Source: Mucilaginibacter sp.
GTDB taxonomy: Bacteria > Bacteroidota > Bacteroidia > Sphingobacteriales > Sphingobacteriaceae
Assembly: GCA_019235595.1 (NCBI GenBank)
Contig: JAFAKI010000121.1
Span: 1 to 13,584, forward strand
DNA: 13,584 nt
Direction of reading: 5' to 3'
A program made the translations under genes and the position numbers. The notes beneath the pieces were generated by a model. The model saw nothing but the letters and a program-made list of their open reading frames with translations. It did not search any database and was not told where the DNA came from. Of this stretch, positions 1 to 7,918 are shown piece by piece (position 1 is the stretch's first letter; each line of letters starts with the position of its first letter).

Positions 1-378
1 GAGTTCAACCTGCCCTTCTTTAACCGCAACCAGGGTGGTATTAAGCAAGCGCATCTGATGATAGATCAAGGCAAAGCACAATTGCAGGGCCAGCAGGACC
101 AGGTGGATAACGATATATCAACCAACTATCTCATGGCTTCGCGATACGAAAAACTGAGCAACAGTTTCGACCCCAAATTTAAAGGGGACTTTACTCACCT
201 GATACAGGAAGTCGTTAAAAACTACCAGGTCCGGAATATTGGGTTGATCGAATTCCTCTATTTCTACGACTCATACAAAGTAAACGCGGTACAATTAAAT
301 AACATTCAACTCAACAGGGTGAACGCACTCGAACAACTCAACTTCGTTACCGGAACTCCTTTTTATAATCAGCAATAA
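1..378 (+). CDS. TolC-family outer membrane efflux protein, C-terminal part (5' end outside window)
   Basis: The frame is open from the first base and ends at TAA 376-378, so only the last 125 residues are seen. Before the first in-frame Met (base 58) it reads EFNLPFFNRNQGGIKQAHL, the 'LPLFnRnqG' stretch typical of TolC/CusC/CzcC channels, where the last beta strand leads into the long periplasmic helices. The rest is helical and polar, as expected for the second helical hairpin, with a short tail ending GTPFYNQQ. In this family the trimer forms the outer membrane exit duct of an RND pump. The adaptor gene begins 10 bases after the stop and the pump gene follows, giving a channel-adaptor-pump operon. 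The family is clear. Substrate cannot be told from this piece. Confidence 0.88.
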   Translation, partial: EFNLPFFNRNQGGIKQAHLMIDQGKAQLQGQQDQVDNDISTNYLMASRYEKLSNSFDPKFKGDFTHLIQEVVKNYQVRNIGLIEFLYFYDSYKVNAVQLNNIQLNRVNALEQLNFVTGTPFYNQQ

Positions 379-388
379 CGGGCATAAA

Positions 389-1492
389 ATGAAAAAACAA
401 CTTATCATAAAAACTCACATCCTTGTGTTACTAACAGGCTCACTGTTTAGCCTGGTTTCGTGCAAATCTAATAACGCTAATAGCGACGAACGTCCGCCTT
501 ATGTCGTTCCCGACTCGTTGATGCGGAAACTTGTAATAGACACGGCTAAAATATCGAACATTACCTATGCTGTTAAATTTAATGGCATAGTGGATTACAA
601 TACGGATAAAGTAGCAAACATTTTCCCTCTTGTGAGCGGGAACGTGCAGGACATACGCGTAATGCCGGGAGATTATGTACATGCCGGACAAATATTAGGA
701 ATGGTTAAGAGCCCGGAAATAGCCAACTATAATTCTGCATTGGTTACGGCCGAAAGTAATGTGCGCTTAAATCAAAAGTTGCTTGAGCAACAAAGGGAAT
801 TATTTAAGAGTGGCCTGGCCTCCCAGATCGATATTACTAATGCTGAAGTAAACTACGAACAGGCGCTTGCTTCGAAAGTCGCCGCTGAAAAGATACTTAG
901 CATCAACGGTAACAATAAGAACGGTGAGTTTTATATCAAATCCCCCGTAGATGGCTTCATTGTTCAGAAAAACGTAACCAACGGTATGTCGGTTAGGACG
1001 GATAATGGCGGCAATATGTTTACTATTTCTGATCTGAAAAATGTATGGGTGCAGGCCAATGTTTATGAAAGCAATATCGAAAGTGTACACGAAGGAGATT
1101 TGGTTGATGTCAGCACCATTTCATACCCCGACAGAATATTCAAAGGCAAGGTAGATAAGTTGATGAATGTGCTGGACCCTACAAGCAAGGTGATGAAGAT
1201 GAGGGTGATACTTGACAATCCGGGTTACATATTAAAACCGCAGATGTTTGCCACCATCGCCCTTAACAACACTGTTAAAAACAAGGCCGTCGCCATCTCC
1301 AGTGGTGATCTGATTTTTGATCACAGCCAGTATTATGTCATTGTCGTAACAGGCAAAAAGGATGTGCAGATACGCCCGGTAGAAGTCCTGAGTATCAGTG
1401 GCAATAAAGCGTACATTAAAGCAGGCCTTTCTCAGGGCGACAGAATTATCGGCTCACAGGCCCTGCTTATCTATGGTTCATTAAATAGCTAA
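389..1492 (+). CDS. RND efflux periplasmic adaptor (HlyD/CusB/CzcB family), lipoprotein
   Basis: A 367-residue membrane-fusion protein linking an inner-membrane RND pump to an outer membrane channel. The N-terminus is basic and then hydrophobic, ending in a lipobox LVSC with Cys25, so it is probably lipid-anchored in the periplasm. A lipoyl/barrel-sandwich half follows (about residues 75-105, 'VSGNVQDIRVMPGDYVHAGQ'). Next comes an alpha-helical hairpin (about 110-170, 'SALVTAESNVRLNQKLLEQQ'), then the second barrel half (about 180-210, 'IKSPVDGFIVQKNVTNGM'), the beta-barrel with the family signature 'MFTISDLKNVWVQANVYE', and a membrane-proximal C-terminal domain. No N-terminal His-rich or Met-rich metal-binding extension is visible, so the metal cannot be read from this protein. 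It lies 10 bases after the channel gene and 21 bases before the pump gene. The ATG at 389 gives the signal peptide directly. Confidence 0.93.
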   Translation: MKKQLIIKTHILVLLTGSLFSLVSCKSNNANSDERPPYVVPDSLMRKLVIDTAKISNITYAVKFNGIVDYNTDKVANIFPLVSGNVQDIRVMPGDYVHAGQILGMVKSPEIANYNSALVTAESNVRLNQKLLEQQRELFKSGLASQIDITNAEVNYEQALASKVAAEKILSINGNNKNGEFYIKSPVDGFIVQKNVTNGMSVRTDNGGNMFTISDLKNVWVQANVYESNIESVHEGDLVDVSTISYPDRIFKGKVDKLMNVLDPTSKVMKMRVILDNPGYILKPQMFATIALNNTVKNKAVAISSGDLIFDHSQYYVIVVTGKKDVQIRPVEVLSISGNKAYIKAGLSQGDRIIGSQALLIYGSLNS

Positions 1493-1513
1493 TCACCCCT
1501 TAATATTTAAATA

Positions 1514-4500
1514 ATGACCAGTTTTCTTAATGGAATTATCGGCTTTTCGCTGAAAAATAAATTCTTCATATTATTCGCTGCTTCAGTATTGGTGATATGG
1601 GGTGTGTATACTTTTATACAGATGCCTATTGAGGCTTTCCCTGATGTTACCAACACAGAAATAGACATTATAACCCAATGGCCCGGCCAAAGCGCCGAAG
1701 AGGTAGAAAAATTAGTTACTATACCCATTGAAATAGCTTTAAACCCAGTTCAAAAGAAAGTTAGTCTCCGCTCTACAACCATCTTCGGCTTAAGTTTTGT
1801 GAAGGTAATTTTTGACGATCATGTTCAGGATCAGGAAGCCAGACAACAGGTAATGTTCTTGCTGGGCAATGCTAATCTGCCTACTGGAATCACACCTGCC
1901 GTTCAACCACCTACCGGGCCGACGGGAGAGATTTTCAGGTATACAATCAAAAGTTCGGTACGGGATGTAAGGGAGTTAAAAACCTTCCAGGATTGGGTAA
2001 TTGACAGAAGACTAAGAGCCATACCCGGTGTCGGTGATATCAACAGCTTTGGCGGTAAATCAAAAACTTATGAGATAACCGTTAACCCCGGCAAGCTGGC
2101 CACTTTTGGCATTACACCTCTGGATGTTTATACGGCTGTCCAGAAGACGAACATCAATGTCGGCGGTGATATGATCGTTCAGAACGACCAGGCTTTTGCA
2201 GTACGTGGTATAGGTTTATTGAAGGACATTAACCAGATAAAAAATATCATTGTGACTCAAAACAATGGCGCTCCGGTGCTGATAAGTGATGTCGCCAATG
2301 TTTCTATTTCAAATGTACCAAGACTGGGTTGGATAGGCAGGAGCGACGCCATCATAGATAAAGACGGCAAAAGAACAGTTGTTGACGACCAGGACGCAGT
2401 GGAAGCCATCATTGTGATGCGGAAAGGTGAAAATCCCACTGAAGTGACCAATGCGGTTAAGGCAGAGCTCGACAAAATAAACAAAACCATATTGCCGCCC
2501 GACACCAAAATCGTTCCTTATTATGATCGTACCGACCTGATCAGTTACGCCACCCATACCGTGCTCCATAACCTGGTTGAAGGTATTTTGCTGGTAGTAA
2601 TACTTATCTCGCTCTTTTTATTCAACTGGCGTGCAACCGTAATCGTGGCGACCATTATTCCGATGTCGATGCTGTTTGCATTTATCTGTCTGCATCTAAT
2701 GGGAATGTCGGCGAATCTACTCTCATTGGGAGCGGTCGACTTTGGGATAATCCTCGATGGTACCATCGTAATGGTAGAAGGCATGTTCGTAGTGCTGGAT
2801 CACCGGGCACATGAAATTGGAATGGAGGAATTCAATAAGAGCGATAAATTTAGCCTGATCAAAGAAACAGGTGCACAAATTGCTAAAAGACCGTTCTATT
2901 TGAACGTGATCATCATCACTGCTCTGCTACCTATCTTCTCATTCCAGAAGGTGGAAGGTAAAATGTTTTCGCCTTTAGCTTATACGCTTGGTTTTGCCCT
3001 GGTGGGATCGCTGATTACCACATTGACCCTGGTGCCAGTGCTGATATCAATGTTGCTGAATAAGAACGTAAAAGAAAAACACAATCCAATTGTACATACT
3101 ATAAGACGATTCCTGCTTGGCGGGTTTGTGCGCGCCTTTAAGATGAAGGAGGTTGTCGTGGGATGCGCGTTTGTTGCGATGGTTGTAGGGATATACGCAT
3201 TTAAATTCTTAGGTAGTGAATTTTTGCCGCAGTTGGATGAAGGGGCGATATGGCTGCGCGTACAACTACCTTATAGCGCATCGCTTGACCGGTCTGTAAA
3301 AACATCCAAGCAGGTACGGGACATTTTGATGACTTTTCCTCAGGTGCAATATGCAGTTTCTCAAACCGGCAGGCCTGATGACGGTACTGATGTGACGGGC
3401 TTTTATAATAACGAGTTCGACATTCTCATGTATCCGGAGGATGACTGGAAACCTAAGATAAGTAAAGAAGAACTTATCAATCAGATGAATGCAAGGCTGT
3501 CTCAAATACCTGGTGTGAATCTTAATTTCTCTCAGCCGATCAGTGATAACGTCGAGGAGGCGGTATCGGGTGTTAAAGGCTCAATAGTAGTTAAAGTTTA
3601 TGGCGATTCATTGAACTACACCGAAGGGAAAATTGAAGATGTATACAAAATATTAAAAGGTGTAAGGGGCATTGAGGATTTGGGCATTATGAAAAGTACC
3701 GGTTTACCGGAATTGGACATAACGCTCGATCAGCAAAAAATGGCTCAATACAATGTCGCCACAGCTGATGCTAATACCGTAATCTCTATGGCTATTGGCG
3801 GTCAGGCTGCTTCAACATTGTACGAAGGGGTGAGGACATTTGATATCAGGATACGCTTCCCTGAAACATTTAGGAAGACTCCTGAAGATATAGGCAACTT
3901 GTTGGTACCTACACAAAATGGCACCAAAGTACCGATTAAAGAACTAGCAACCATTACGCAAAAAACGGGGCCATGTTTGATTTTTAGGGACGAAAATGAA
4001 CGTTTTGCAACCCTTAAATTCTCTGTAAGGGGACGTGATATGGGTAGCACCATTGCCGATGCCCAGCAGCAGGTAAATGCAAAGATTCATTTGAAAAGGG
4101 GCTATCACATGGCATGGCAGGGTGATTTTGAAAACCTGGAGCGTGCCCAGAAGAAACTGAAAATCGTAGTGCCCATTAGTTTGCTGCTCATTTTCATGTT
4201 GTTGTTTAGCTTATTTAGAAATTTCAAAGACTCGTTCCTTGTGTTTTTGAATGTGCCGTTTGCTCTTGTAGGAGGGATATTAGCGCTGCTGATAACGGGA
4301 ACTGATTTCAGTATTTCTGCCGGGATTGGCTTTATTGCCCTGTTTGGTATTTGTATTCAAGACGGCATCATTCTGACTACCGTGTTCAAAGAAAATCTGG
4401 AGAAGTTTAAGGGCCAGCCCAAAGCGCTATACACTTCTATGGAACTGGGGGTTAATGCCAGGATACGACCTGTATTAATGACGGCTCTTATGGCAGCCAT

Positions 4501-4666
4501 CGGTTTGACGCCTGCTGCACTTTCTCACGGTATAGGTTCGGAAAGCTCGAGACCATTAGCCCGTGTAGTGATAGGCGGTATCCTTTGTGCCATGATGTTC
4601 AGCCTTTGGGTATACCCATTAATTTTCGGCTGGGCTTATCGGAAAGAAGACGATACCACCCGATAA
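1514..4666 (+). CDS. CzcA/CusA-family heavy-metal RND efflux pump
   Basis: A complete 1050-residue proton-driven inner-membrane transporter, normal length for the HME-RND family. TM1 is near residues 15-35 and ends in the family sequence 'MPIEAFPDVTNTEIDI'. The first periplasmic loop carries the porter subdomains, TM2-TM6 span about 350-520, TM7 is near 546-562, and TM8-TM12 are near 884-1040. In TM4 the motif DFGIILDGTIVMVE places Asp409, Asp415 and Glu422 with the spacing of the three acidic residues essential in CzcA. That pattern points to divalent cations (Zn, Co, Cd type) rather than Cu/Ag pumps, which lack the first Asp. The residue after Glu422 is Gly instead of the usual Asn. It is the last gene of the operon. 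Family assignment is firm; metal specificity is inferred. Confidence 0.95.
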   Translation: MTSFLNGIIGFSLKNKFFILFAASVLVIWGVYTFIQMPIEAFPDVTNTEIDIITQWPGQSAEEVEKLVTIPIEIALNPVQKKVSLRSTTIFGLSFVKVIFDDHVQDQEARQQVMFLLGNANLPTGITPAVQPPTGPTGEIFRYTIKSSVRDVRELKTFQDWVIDRRLRAIPGVGDINSFGGKSKTYEITVNPGKLATFGITPLDVYTAVQKTNINVGGDMIVQNDQAFAVRGIGLLKDINQIKNIIVTQNNGAPVLISDVANVSISNVPRLGWIGRSDAIIDKDGKRTVVDDQDAVEAIIVMRKGENPTEVTNAVKAELDKINKTILPPDTKIVPYYDRTDLISYATHTVLHNLVEGILLVVILISLFLFNWRATVIVATIIPMSMLFAFICLHLMGMSANLLSLGAVDFGIILDGTIVMVEGMFVVLDHRAHEIGMEEFNKSDKFSLIKETGAQIAKRPFYLNVIIITALLPIFSFQKVEGKMFSPLAYTLGFALVGSLITTLTLVPVLISMLLNKNVKEKHNPIVHTIRRFLLGGFVRAFKMKEVVVGCAFVAMVVGIYAFKFLGSEFLPQLDEGAIWLRVQLPYSASLDRSVKTSKQVRDILMTFPQVQYAVSQTGRPDDGTDVTGFYNNEFDILMYPEDDWKPKISKEELINQMNARLSQIPGVNLNFSQPISDNVEEAVSGVKGSIVVKVYGDSLNYTEGKIEDVYKILKGVRGIEDLGIMKSTGLPELDITLDQQKMAQYNVATADANTVISMAIGGQAASTLYEGVRTFDIRIRFPETFRKTPEDIGNLLVPTQNGTKVPIKELATITQKTGPCLIFRDENERFATLKFSVRGRDMGSTIADAQQQVNAKIHLKRGYHMAWQGDFENLERAQKKLKIVVPISLLLIFMLLFSLFRNFKDSFLVFLNVPFALVGGILALLITGTDFSISAGIGFIALFGICIQDGIILTTVFKENLEKFKGQPKALYTSMELGVNARIRPVLMTALMAAIGLTPAALSHGIGSESSRPLARVVIGGILCAMMFSLWVYPLIFGWAYRKEDDTTR

Positions 4667-4711
4667 CCAATACAAAGAAACTTGATACCCCTATGTGTTG
4701 AGGAAGCCGAA

Positions 4712-4740
4712 GGCAGTGCAGCATTATCGCTGCACCTGCC
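4712..4740. repeat. Imperfect inverted repeat, possible stem-loop after the efflux operon
   Basis: Arms GGCAGTGCAGC (4712-4722) and GCTGCACCTGCC (4729-4740) pair around the loop ATTATC with one bulged C. It lies in the convergent gap between the RND pump gene and the leftward SRPBCC gene. There is no U-run on either strand, so it is not a standard intrinsic terminator. It may still act as a transcript end or a dispersed palindromic repeat. An overlapping small palindrome (CCTGC/GCAGG) follows immediately. Confidence 0.4.
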
Positions 4741-4790
4741 GCAGGCGGGACTTGAATTCATTCTTTCTAAGATTTTAACGCCGCCAGGGG

Positions 4791-4808
4791 TTAAGCGCCT
4801 GTGCTTAA
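4791..4808. repeat. Short perfect inverted repeat in the convergent intergenic gap
   Basis: TTAAGC (4791-4796) and its exact complement GCTTAA (4803-4808) flank the six bases GCCTGT. With the 4712-4740 stem it makes this 195-base gap (4667-4861) unusually rich in symmetry. No gene is supported in the gap itself; the function of the repeat is unknown. Confidence 0.3.
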
Positions 4809-4861
4809 TCGGTTCAGACAGTAAGTATCCGCTCCGCGAGATCTCTTTCCAGCGCGAAAAC

Positions 4862-5293
4862 TTATTCAGTACTATTTATAAAATTATACAGCCTCTCTTT
4901 AATCACCATATCACATATTTGAACCAGTCTCTCGTATTCGCCCTCAAGGACGATTCCATCATAAGTAAACTCGAGCCGGGAGCGGTTACCTTTGGGGGTT
5001 AATTCAAAAATCATTTTTGTCCCTGTCCAATCAAAGTTGTCTGTTTTGCGTAGGCTTTCGGTTACCAGCCAAACCACTTTTTTGTACGGTACCAATTCAA
5101 CTACCCTGTTTTTTGAATAATGCGAATCGCCGCCTGTGGTAAATATAAACTCGTCGTTCAGTTTACTGCTTTCTCCATCAAACTCTTCCGGCCAGAATTT
5201 TGCGACATCGTACAGGATATGATCGAAAACCTCACCGGGCGATTTTGCAACCTCGATGGCTACTGTATAAAGCGCCTTTGTATGATTTTGCAT
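4862..5293 (-). CDS. SRPBCC-fold protein (AHSA1/START-like)
   Basis: A 143-residue cytoplasmic protein with no signal peptide. It opens with 'YTVAIEVAKSPGEVFDHILYDVAKFWPEEF', the first strand and helix of the SRPBCC fold, in which a protein is built around a deep hydrophobic ligand pocket. A run of strands follows ('DEFIFTTGGDSHYSKNRVVE', 'KKVVWLVTES', 'GTKMIFELTP', 'RSRLEFTYDG'), and a long C-terminal helix starts near residue 120 and closes the pocket. Length and order fit Bacteroidota AHSA1-like proteins, many of unknown ligand. It is transcribed leftward, 89 bases downstream of the molybdoenzyme gene, and may have its own promoter in that gap. No function beyond small-molecule binding should be assigned. 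Confidence 0.85.
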   Translation of the reverse strand: MQNHTKALYTVAIEVAKSPGEVFDHILYDVAKFWPEEFDGESSKLNDEFIFTTGGDSHYSKNRVVELVPYKKVVWLVTESLRKTDNFDWTGTKMIFELTPKGNRSRLEFTYDGIVLEGEYERLVQICDMVIKERLYNFINSTE

Positions 5294-5382
5294 TTTAATT
5301 GCTGTATCGATTTATTATATAAAATTGAATGAAATTCGAGCGTTCTTGACAATTTTAATGAGCATTAGAGTCGACACGCTCC

Positions 5383-6138
5383 CTAAATCCCCGTATACCA
5401 CGACCATCCTGAATTAATGTCACCATTCGGGTCAACGAATTTATCGCTTACAACGATGCGTTGCAGGTATTTAACATTTTTGTAACCTATTTGAGTCTCG
5501 ACCCGCAGACGTAACGGCGCACCATTACGGGCGGGAAGGTTTTCGCCATTCATGGTGTGAGCGAGGATAGTTTGAGGGTGAAACGCATCGAGCATATCAA
5601 TGCTTTCGGCATACTTGTCAAAGCCGTACAGGCATACAAATTTCGCGGCAGGTAAAATGCCTGCATCTTTCAGCACAGCACCCAGTGGCACGCCGGTCCA
5701 TTCTGCAATTGCACTCCATCCCTCTTCACAGGTATGCCGGGTTATCTGCGTGCGCGCGCCAATCCTTTTAAGGGCATCCAATGAATATTTACCAGGCTTC
5801 GCTACACAGCCTTCAACAGAAAGTGTCCAATCCTTAAAATTATTTCGCTGCAGTTCCTCATATTCTTTACTGTAGGCGTTCTTGCTTGCCGGGTTGGCCG
5901 GGTCGCCTATGTCAGTAACCGGAAAGGATGTTATATCACTTTTTTGATACTCCATTGCCAATGCCCGCTGCGACAGTAAGCCGCGTTGTGCCGCATAAGT
6001 AAGATCGTCGCCCATGCGAAGGATGCTGCCGTAGGTAGGTGGCGCCTTTTTTAAGCAGCCCGAAAGCAATAGCGCCCCTGCTGAAGTGAGCCCTGTGAAA
6101 ATGGCTTTGCGCCTGTTCATAAGTCGTTTATTTCCCAT
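5383..6138 (-). CDS. Molybdopterin-dependent oxidoreductase of the sulfite oxidase/MsrP fold, Tat-exported lipoprotein
   Basis: A protein of about 251 residues with the Moco-binding domain of the sulfite oxidase superfamily. The N-terminus holds a twin-arginine motif (NRRKAIF) and a hydrophobic stretch ending in lipobox LLSGC (Cys28 from this start), so it is probably exported folded by Tat and anchored as a lipoprotein. The motif 'RHTCEEGWSAIAEWTGVPL' matches the region holding the cysteine that ligates molybdenum in sulfite oxidase and YedY/MsrP; here it is Cys137. Further family stretches are 'MNGENLPARNGAPLRL' and 'KYLQRIVVSDKF'. Three in-frame ATGs are possible (6165, 6138, 6120). 6138 is chosen because it starts two bases after the upstream cytochrome stop, whereas 6165 would overlap it. 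6120 (MNRRK) is also credible. The neighbouring b-type cytochrome is the likely electron partner. The substrate is unknown: sulfite, oxidised methionine or another S/N-oxide. Confidence 0.88.
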   Translation of the reverse strand: MGNKRLMNRRKAIFTGLTSAGALLLSGCLKKAPPTYGSILRMGDDLTYAAQRGLLSQRALAMEYQKSDITSFPVTDIGDPANPASKNAYSKEYEELQRNNFKDWTLSVEGCVAKPGKYSLDALKRIGARTQITRHTCEEGWSAIAEWTGVPLGAVLKDAGILPAAKFVCLYGFDKYAESIDMLDAFHPQTILAHTMNGENLPARNGAPLRLRVETQIGYKNVKYLQRIVVSDKFVDPNGDINSGWSWYTGI

Positions 6139-6140
6139 GA

Positions 6141-6890
6141 TTATTTGCCGAAAGTTATAGCCCAAAGCTTTCGTTTAAAGCCAGACCTTGCAACCATTAC
6201 CAGATGTACGAGCAGGAACAGCACTAGCAAAACTGCTGAAAAGAAATGGATGGTACGCGCGGATTGATGGCCGAAGAATATTTTGAGCAGAAATGGATAC
6301 GATGCGGTAATGGCAGGCGACATGGTGAAGCCTGTTAAAATAACCAGCGGGAACAGAAAAAAAATAACTAACAGATAGGTGATCTTTTGCGTTAGCCCGT
6401 ATTTGCCTGAATAATGCGCTTGCTTACGGAAATGGCTTGCGAAATCCCGCCAAAGGAGCTTTAAATTAAACTCACCCCGCTGAAGCACCAGGTTATAGCG
6501 GAAATGTCCGGTAAAAAATCCCGCGATAAAATAGATGAAACCGGTAATGATCAGGAACCAGGCTGCTAAAAAATGAGTGCTGCGCCCCCAGCCATTCTCG
6601 TTAAAAATATCGTAAGTGCGGGCAGCACTTACCTGTGAGCCTGTTAAGTGCTTAAAGGGTATGCTTTTATCCCAGCCACCATGGTGGTAGTTACGGCTAA
6701 TGGGCAGTTCGAAGAGCGCGGGGGTAAGGTCGTTGCCTGCCTTGCCCCAGTATAGCCGTGGGTGCGACATTAAAATAACAAAGCCACTAATTGTAAGCGC
6801 AAAAAAACTTAATGTGATAATAAAATGCGTGCTTTTAACCCAGCCCTTGTGATGGATGTTTCCTGTTTTTTGATTTTGCGATGCGCTCAT
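6141..6890 (-). CDS. Four-helix b-type cytochrome (cytochrome b561/Ni-hydrogenase cytochrome b type)
   Basis: A membrane cytochrome of 249 residues from the ATG at 6890. Four hydrophobic segments are visible near 22-41, 106-126, 169-189 and 212-234. Candidate heme-ligating histidines sit in them: His22 ('KSTHF'), His106 ('RSTHF'), and His215 and His229 in the last helix ('TIHFFSAVLLVLFLLVHL'). A soluble loop of about 60 residues separates helices 1 and 2. Such proteins pass electrons between the quinone pool and a periplasmic enzyme. The Moco oxidoreductase starts two bases downstream, so the pair is very probably one functional unit. It is not the six-helix MsrQ type. A longer frame using TTG at 6947 is rejected because that TTG lies inside the promoter-like TACTTTG. 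Confidence 0.85.
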   Translation of the reverse strand: MSASQNQKTGNIHHKGWVKSTHFIITLSFFALTISGFVILMSHPRLYWGKAGNDLTPALFELPISRNYHHGGWDKSIPFKHLTGSQVSAARTYDIFNENGWGRSTHFLAAWFLIITGFIYFIAGFFTGHFRYNLVLQRGEFNLKLLWRDFASHFRKQAHYSGKYGLTQKITYLLVIFFLFPLVILTGFTMSPAITASYPFLLKIFFGHQSARTIHFFSAVLLVLFLLVHLVMVARSGFKRKLWAITFGK

Positions 6891-6944
6891 TTTCAGGGAG
6901 GTATCAGTATTGCTAAATAAAGATAAAGCTATTTTGCGGAAACG

Positions 6945-6951
6945 CAAAGTA
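6945..6951 (-). promoter_or_regulatory. Candidate -7 promoter element for the cytochrome/molybdoenzyme pair
   Basis: On the - strand the bases read TACTTTG, one base shorter than the Bacteroidota consensus TAnnTTTG. It lies about 55 bases before the ATG at 6890, leaving a short leader. No clear TTG at the -33 position was found, so the call rests on the -7 element and its position. Confidence 0.4.
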
Positions 6952-7128
6952 GCAGCTTTCTTCGTCTCTTACCATCATTGGTGTTGTCAGGAGACTATAT
7001 ACGTGTTAGACCATGAGAGCATTTAAAAAAGTAAAAGCTATTTTCTTTCGGATCGCTCAATTAAAAACTTTACAACTCCCACGATAAAACAGCCAGAGCA
7101 GCACCAAAAGCCCACCACATTGCCCGAA

Positions 7129-7836
7129 CTAATACCTCAATGTATCAGGGTTCGGAATGAAATTCAAAAAGGCCTGGAATTTGGCATAATAGTTTTGTGT
7201 GTTTAGCCGGTAATAGAATGCCCCGCGTTTTGAACTAGCTTTATCTTTTTCAGTGAGCTTGATCAGCAAGCCGGTTGCCAGTACACGCTTGCTGAAATTC
7301 CGTTTGTCAATTGTGGTATTGTATACACTTTCATACAAGCTTTGCAGTTGCGGAAGTGTAAATTTATCGGGCAATAACTCAAACAAAATAGGGTGGAAGG
7401 CGGCTTTGTAGCGGATTCGTTTACGGGCCATTTCAACCATCTTATCGTGGTCAAATATTAGCTTTGGGAAACGTTTTAGCGGGAACCATTCAGCCCGGTA
7501 ATCATTACTCAGCTGGGCTTCGTATTTATGAATATCAACCAATGCAAAATGGCAAACCGAAGCGGTTCTTTCCGTTGGGTCACGGTTGGGGTCGGCAAAA
7601 GTGTAGAGCTGTTCCAGGTAAACGCCCTCGATTCCCGTTAGTTCTTTCAAAATCCGGCTTGCTGCCTGATCTATACTTTCCGTTGCCTGAACAAATCCGC
7701 CCATCAGGCTCCAGTTACCTTTTTCCGGATTGAACCCACGCTTTATTAAGAGAATTTTTAGCTCATCACCGTCAAAACCAAATATGATGCAGTCAACTGC
7801 TAAAAGTAAGCGGGTTTGTTTAGAATATTTTTGCAT
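7129..7836 (-). CDS. Nudix-domain transcriptional regulator with winged helix (AraR/NrtR-like)
   Basis: 235 residues: a Nudix-fold domain (about 8-130) followed by a C-terminal winged helix (about 150-225) with 'FTLPQLQSLYESVYNTTIDK' and 'RNFSKRVLATGLL', the NrtR-type DNA-binding domain. The Nudix box keeps Gly47, Glu53, Arg61, Glu65 and Gly68. The consensus R-E is Arg61-Ile62 and the consensus E-E is Glu65-Leu66, so two metal-binding glutamates are missing and hydrolysis is unlikely. This matches regulators in which the Nudix fold senses a small ligand; in Bacteroides thetaiotaomicron the AraR member of this family responds to L-arabinose. It points away from a SusD remnant and two hydrolase genes, a usual place for a local sugar regulator. 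The effector is not predictable from the sequence; arabinose or another pectin-derived sugar is a guess. Confidence 0.88.
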   Translation of the reverse strand: MQKYSKQTRLLLAVDCIIFGFDGDELKILLIKRGFNPEKGNWSLMGGFVQATESIDQAASRILKELTGIEGVYLEQLYTFADPNRDPTERTASVCHFALVDIHKYEAQLSNDYRAEWFPLKRFPKLIFDHDKMVEMARKRIRYKAAFHPILFELLPDKFTLPQLQSLYESVYNTTIDKRNFSKRVLATGLLIKLTEKDKASSKRGAFYYRLNTQNYYAKFQAFLNFIPNPDTLRY

Positions 7837-7905
7837 TTGATAAGGTGCGTGCGTGATACAAATAGGTTGCTGTCATTTTTACCGGCAAAAAATTGGTTGA
7901 AAGTA

Positions 7906-7913
7906 CAAAGTTA
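7906..7913 (-). promoter_or_regulatory. Candidate -7 promoter element for the Nudix regulator gene
   Basis: The - strand reads TAACTTTG, an exact match to the Bacteroidota -7 consensus TAnnTTTG. It is 69 bases before the regulator's ATG at 7836, which leaves a leader of about 60 bases. A TTG on the same strand lies about 26 bases further upstream, longer than the usual spacing, so the -33 element is uncertain. Confidence 0.5.
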
Positions 7914-7918
7914 AAATC

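Noticed and set aside
4682..5002. A 106-residue rightward open frame starting at TTG in the convergent gap
   Set aside because: It needs a TTG start, runs 140 bases into the well-supported SRPBCC gene on the other strand, and shows no domain-like sequence.
6891..6947. N-terminal extension of the b-type cytochrome from a TTG at 6947
   Set aside because: The TTG is part of the promoter-like TACTTTG, and the extra 19 residues lack family similarity. The ATG at 6890 is more credible.
7070..7120. Tiny leftward frame of 16 hydrophobic residues after the Nudix regulator gene
   Set aside because: All three frames of this stretch give hydrophobic peptides, which reflects composition. There is no ribosome site or family evidence.
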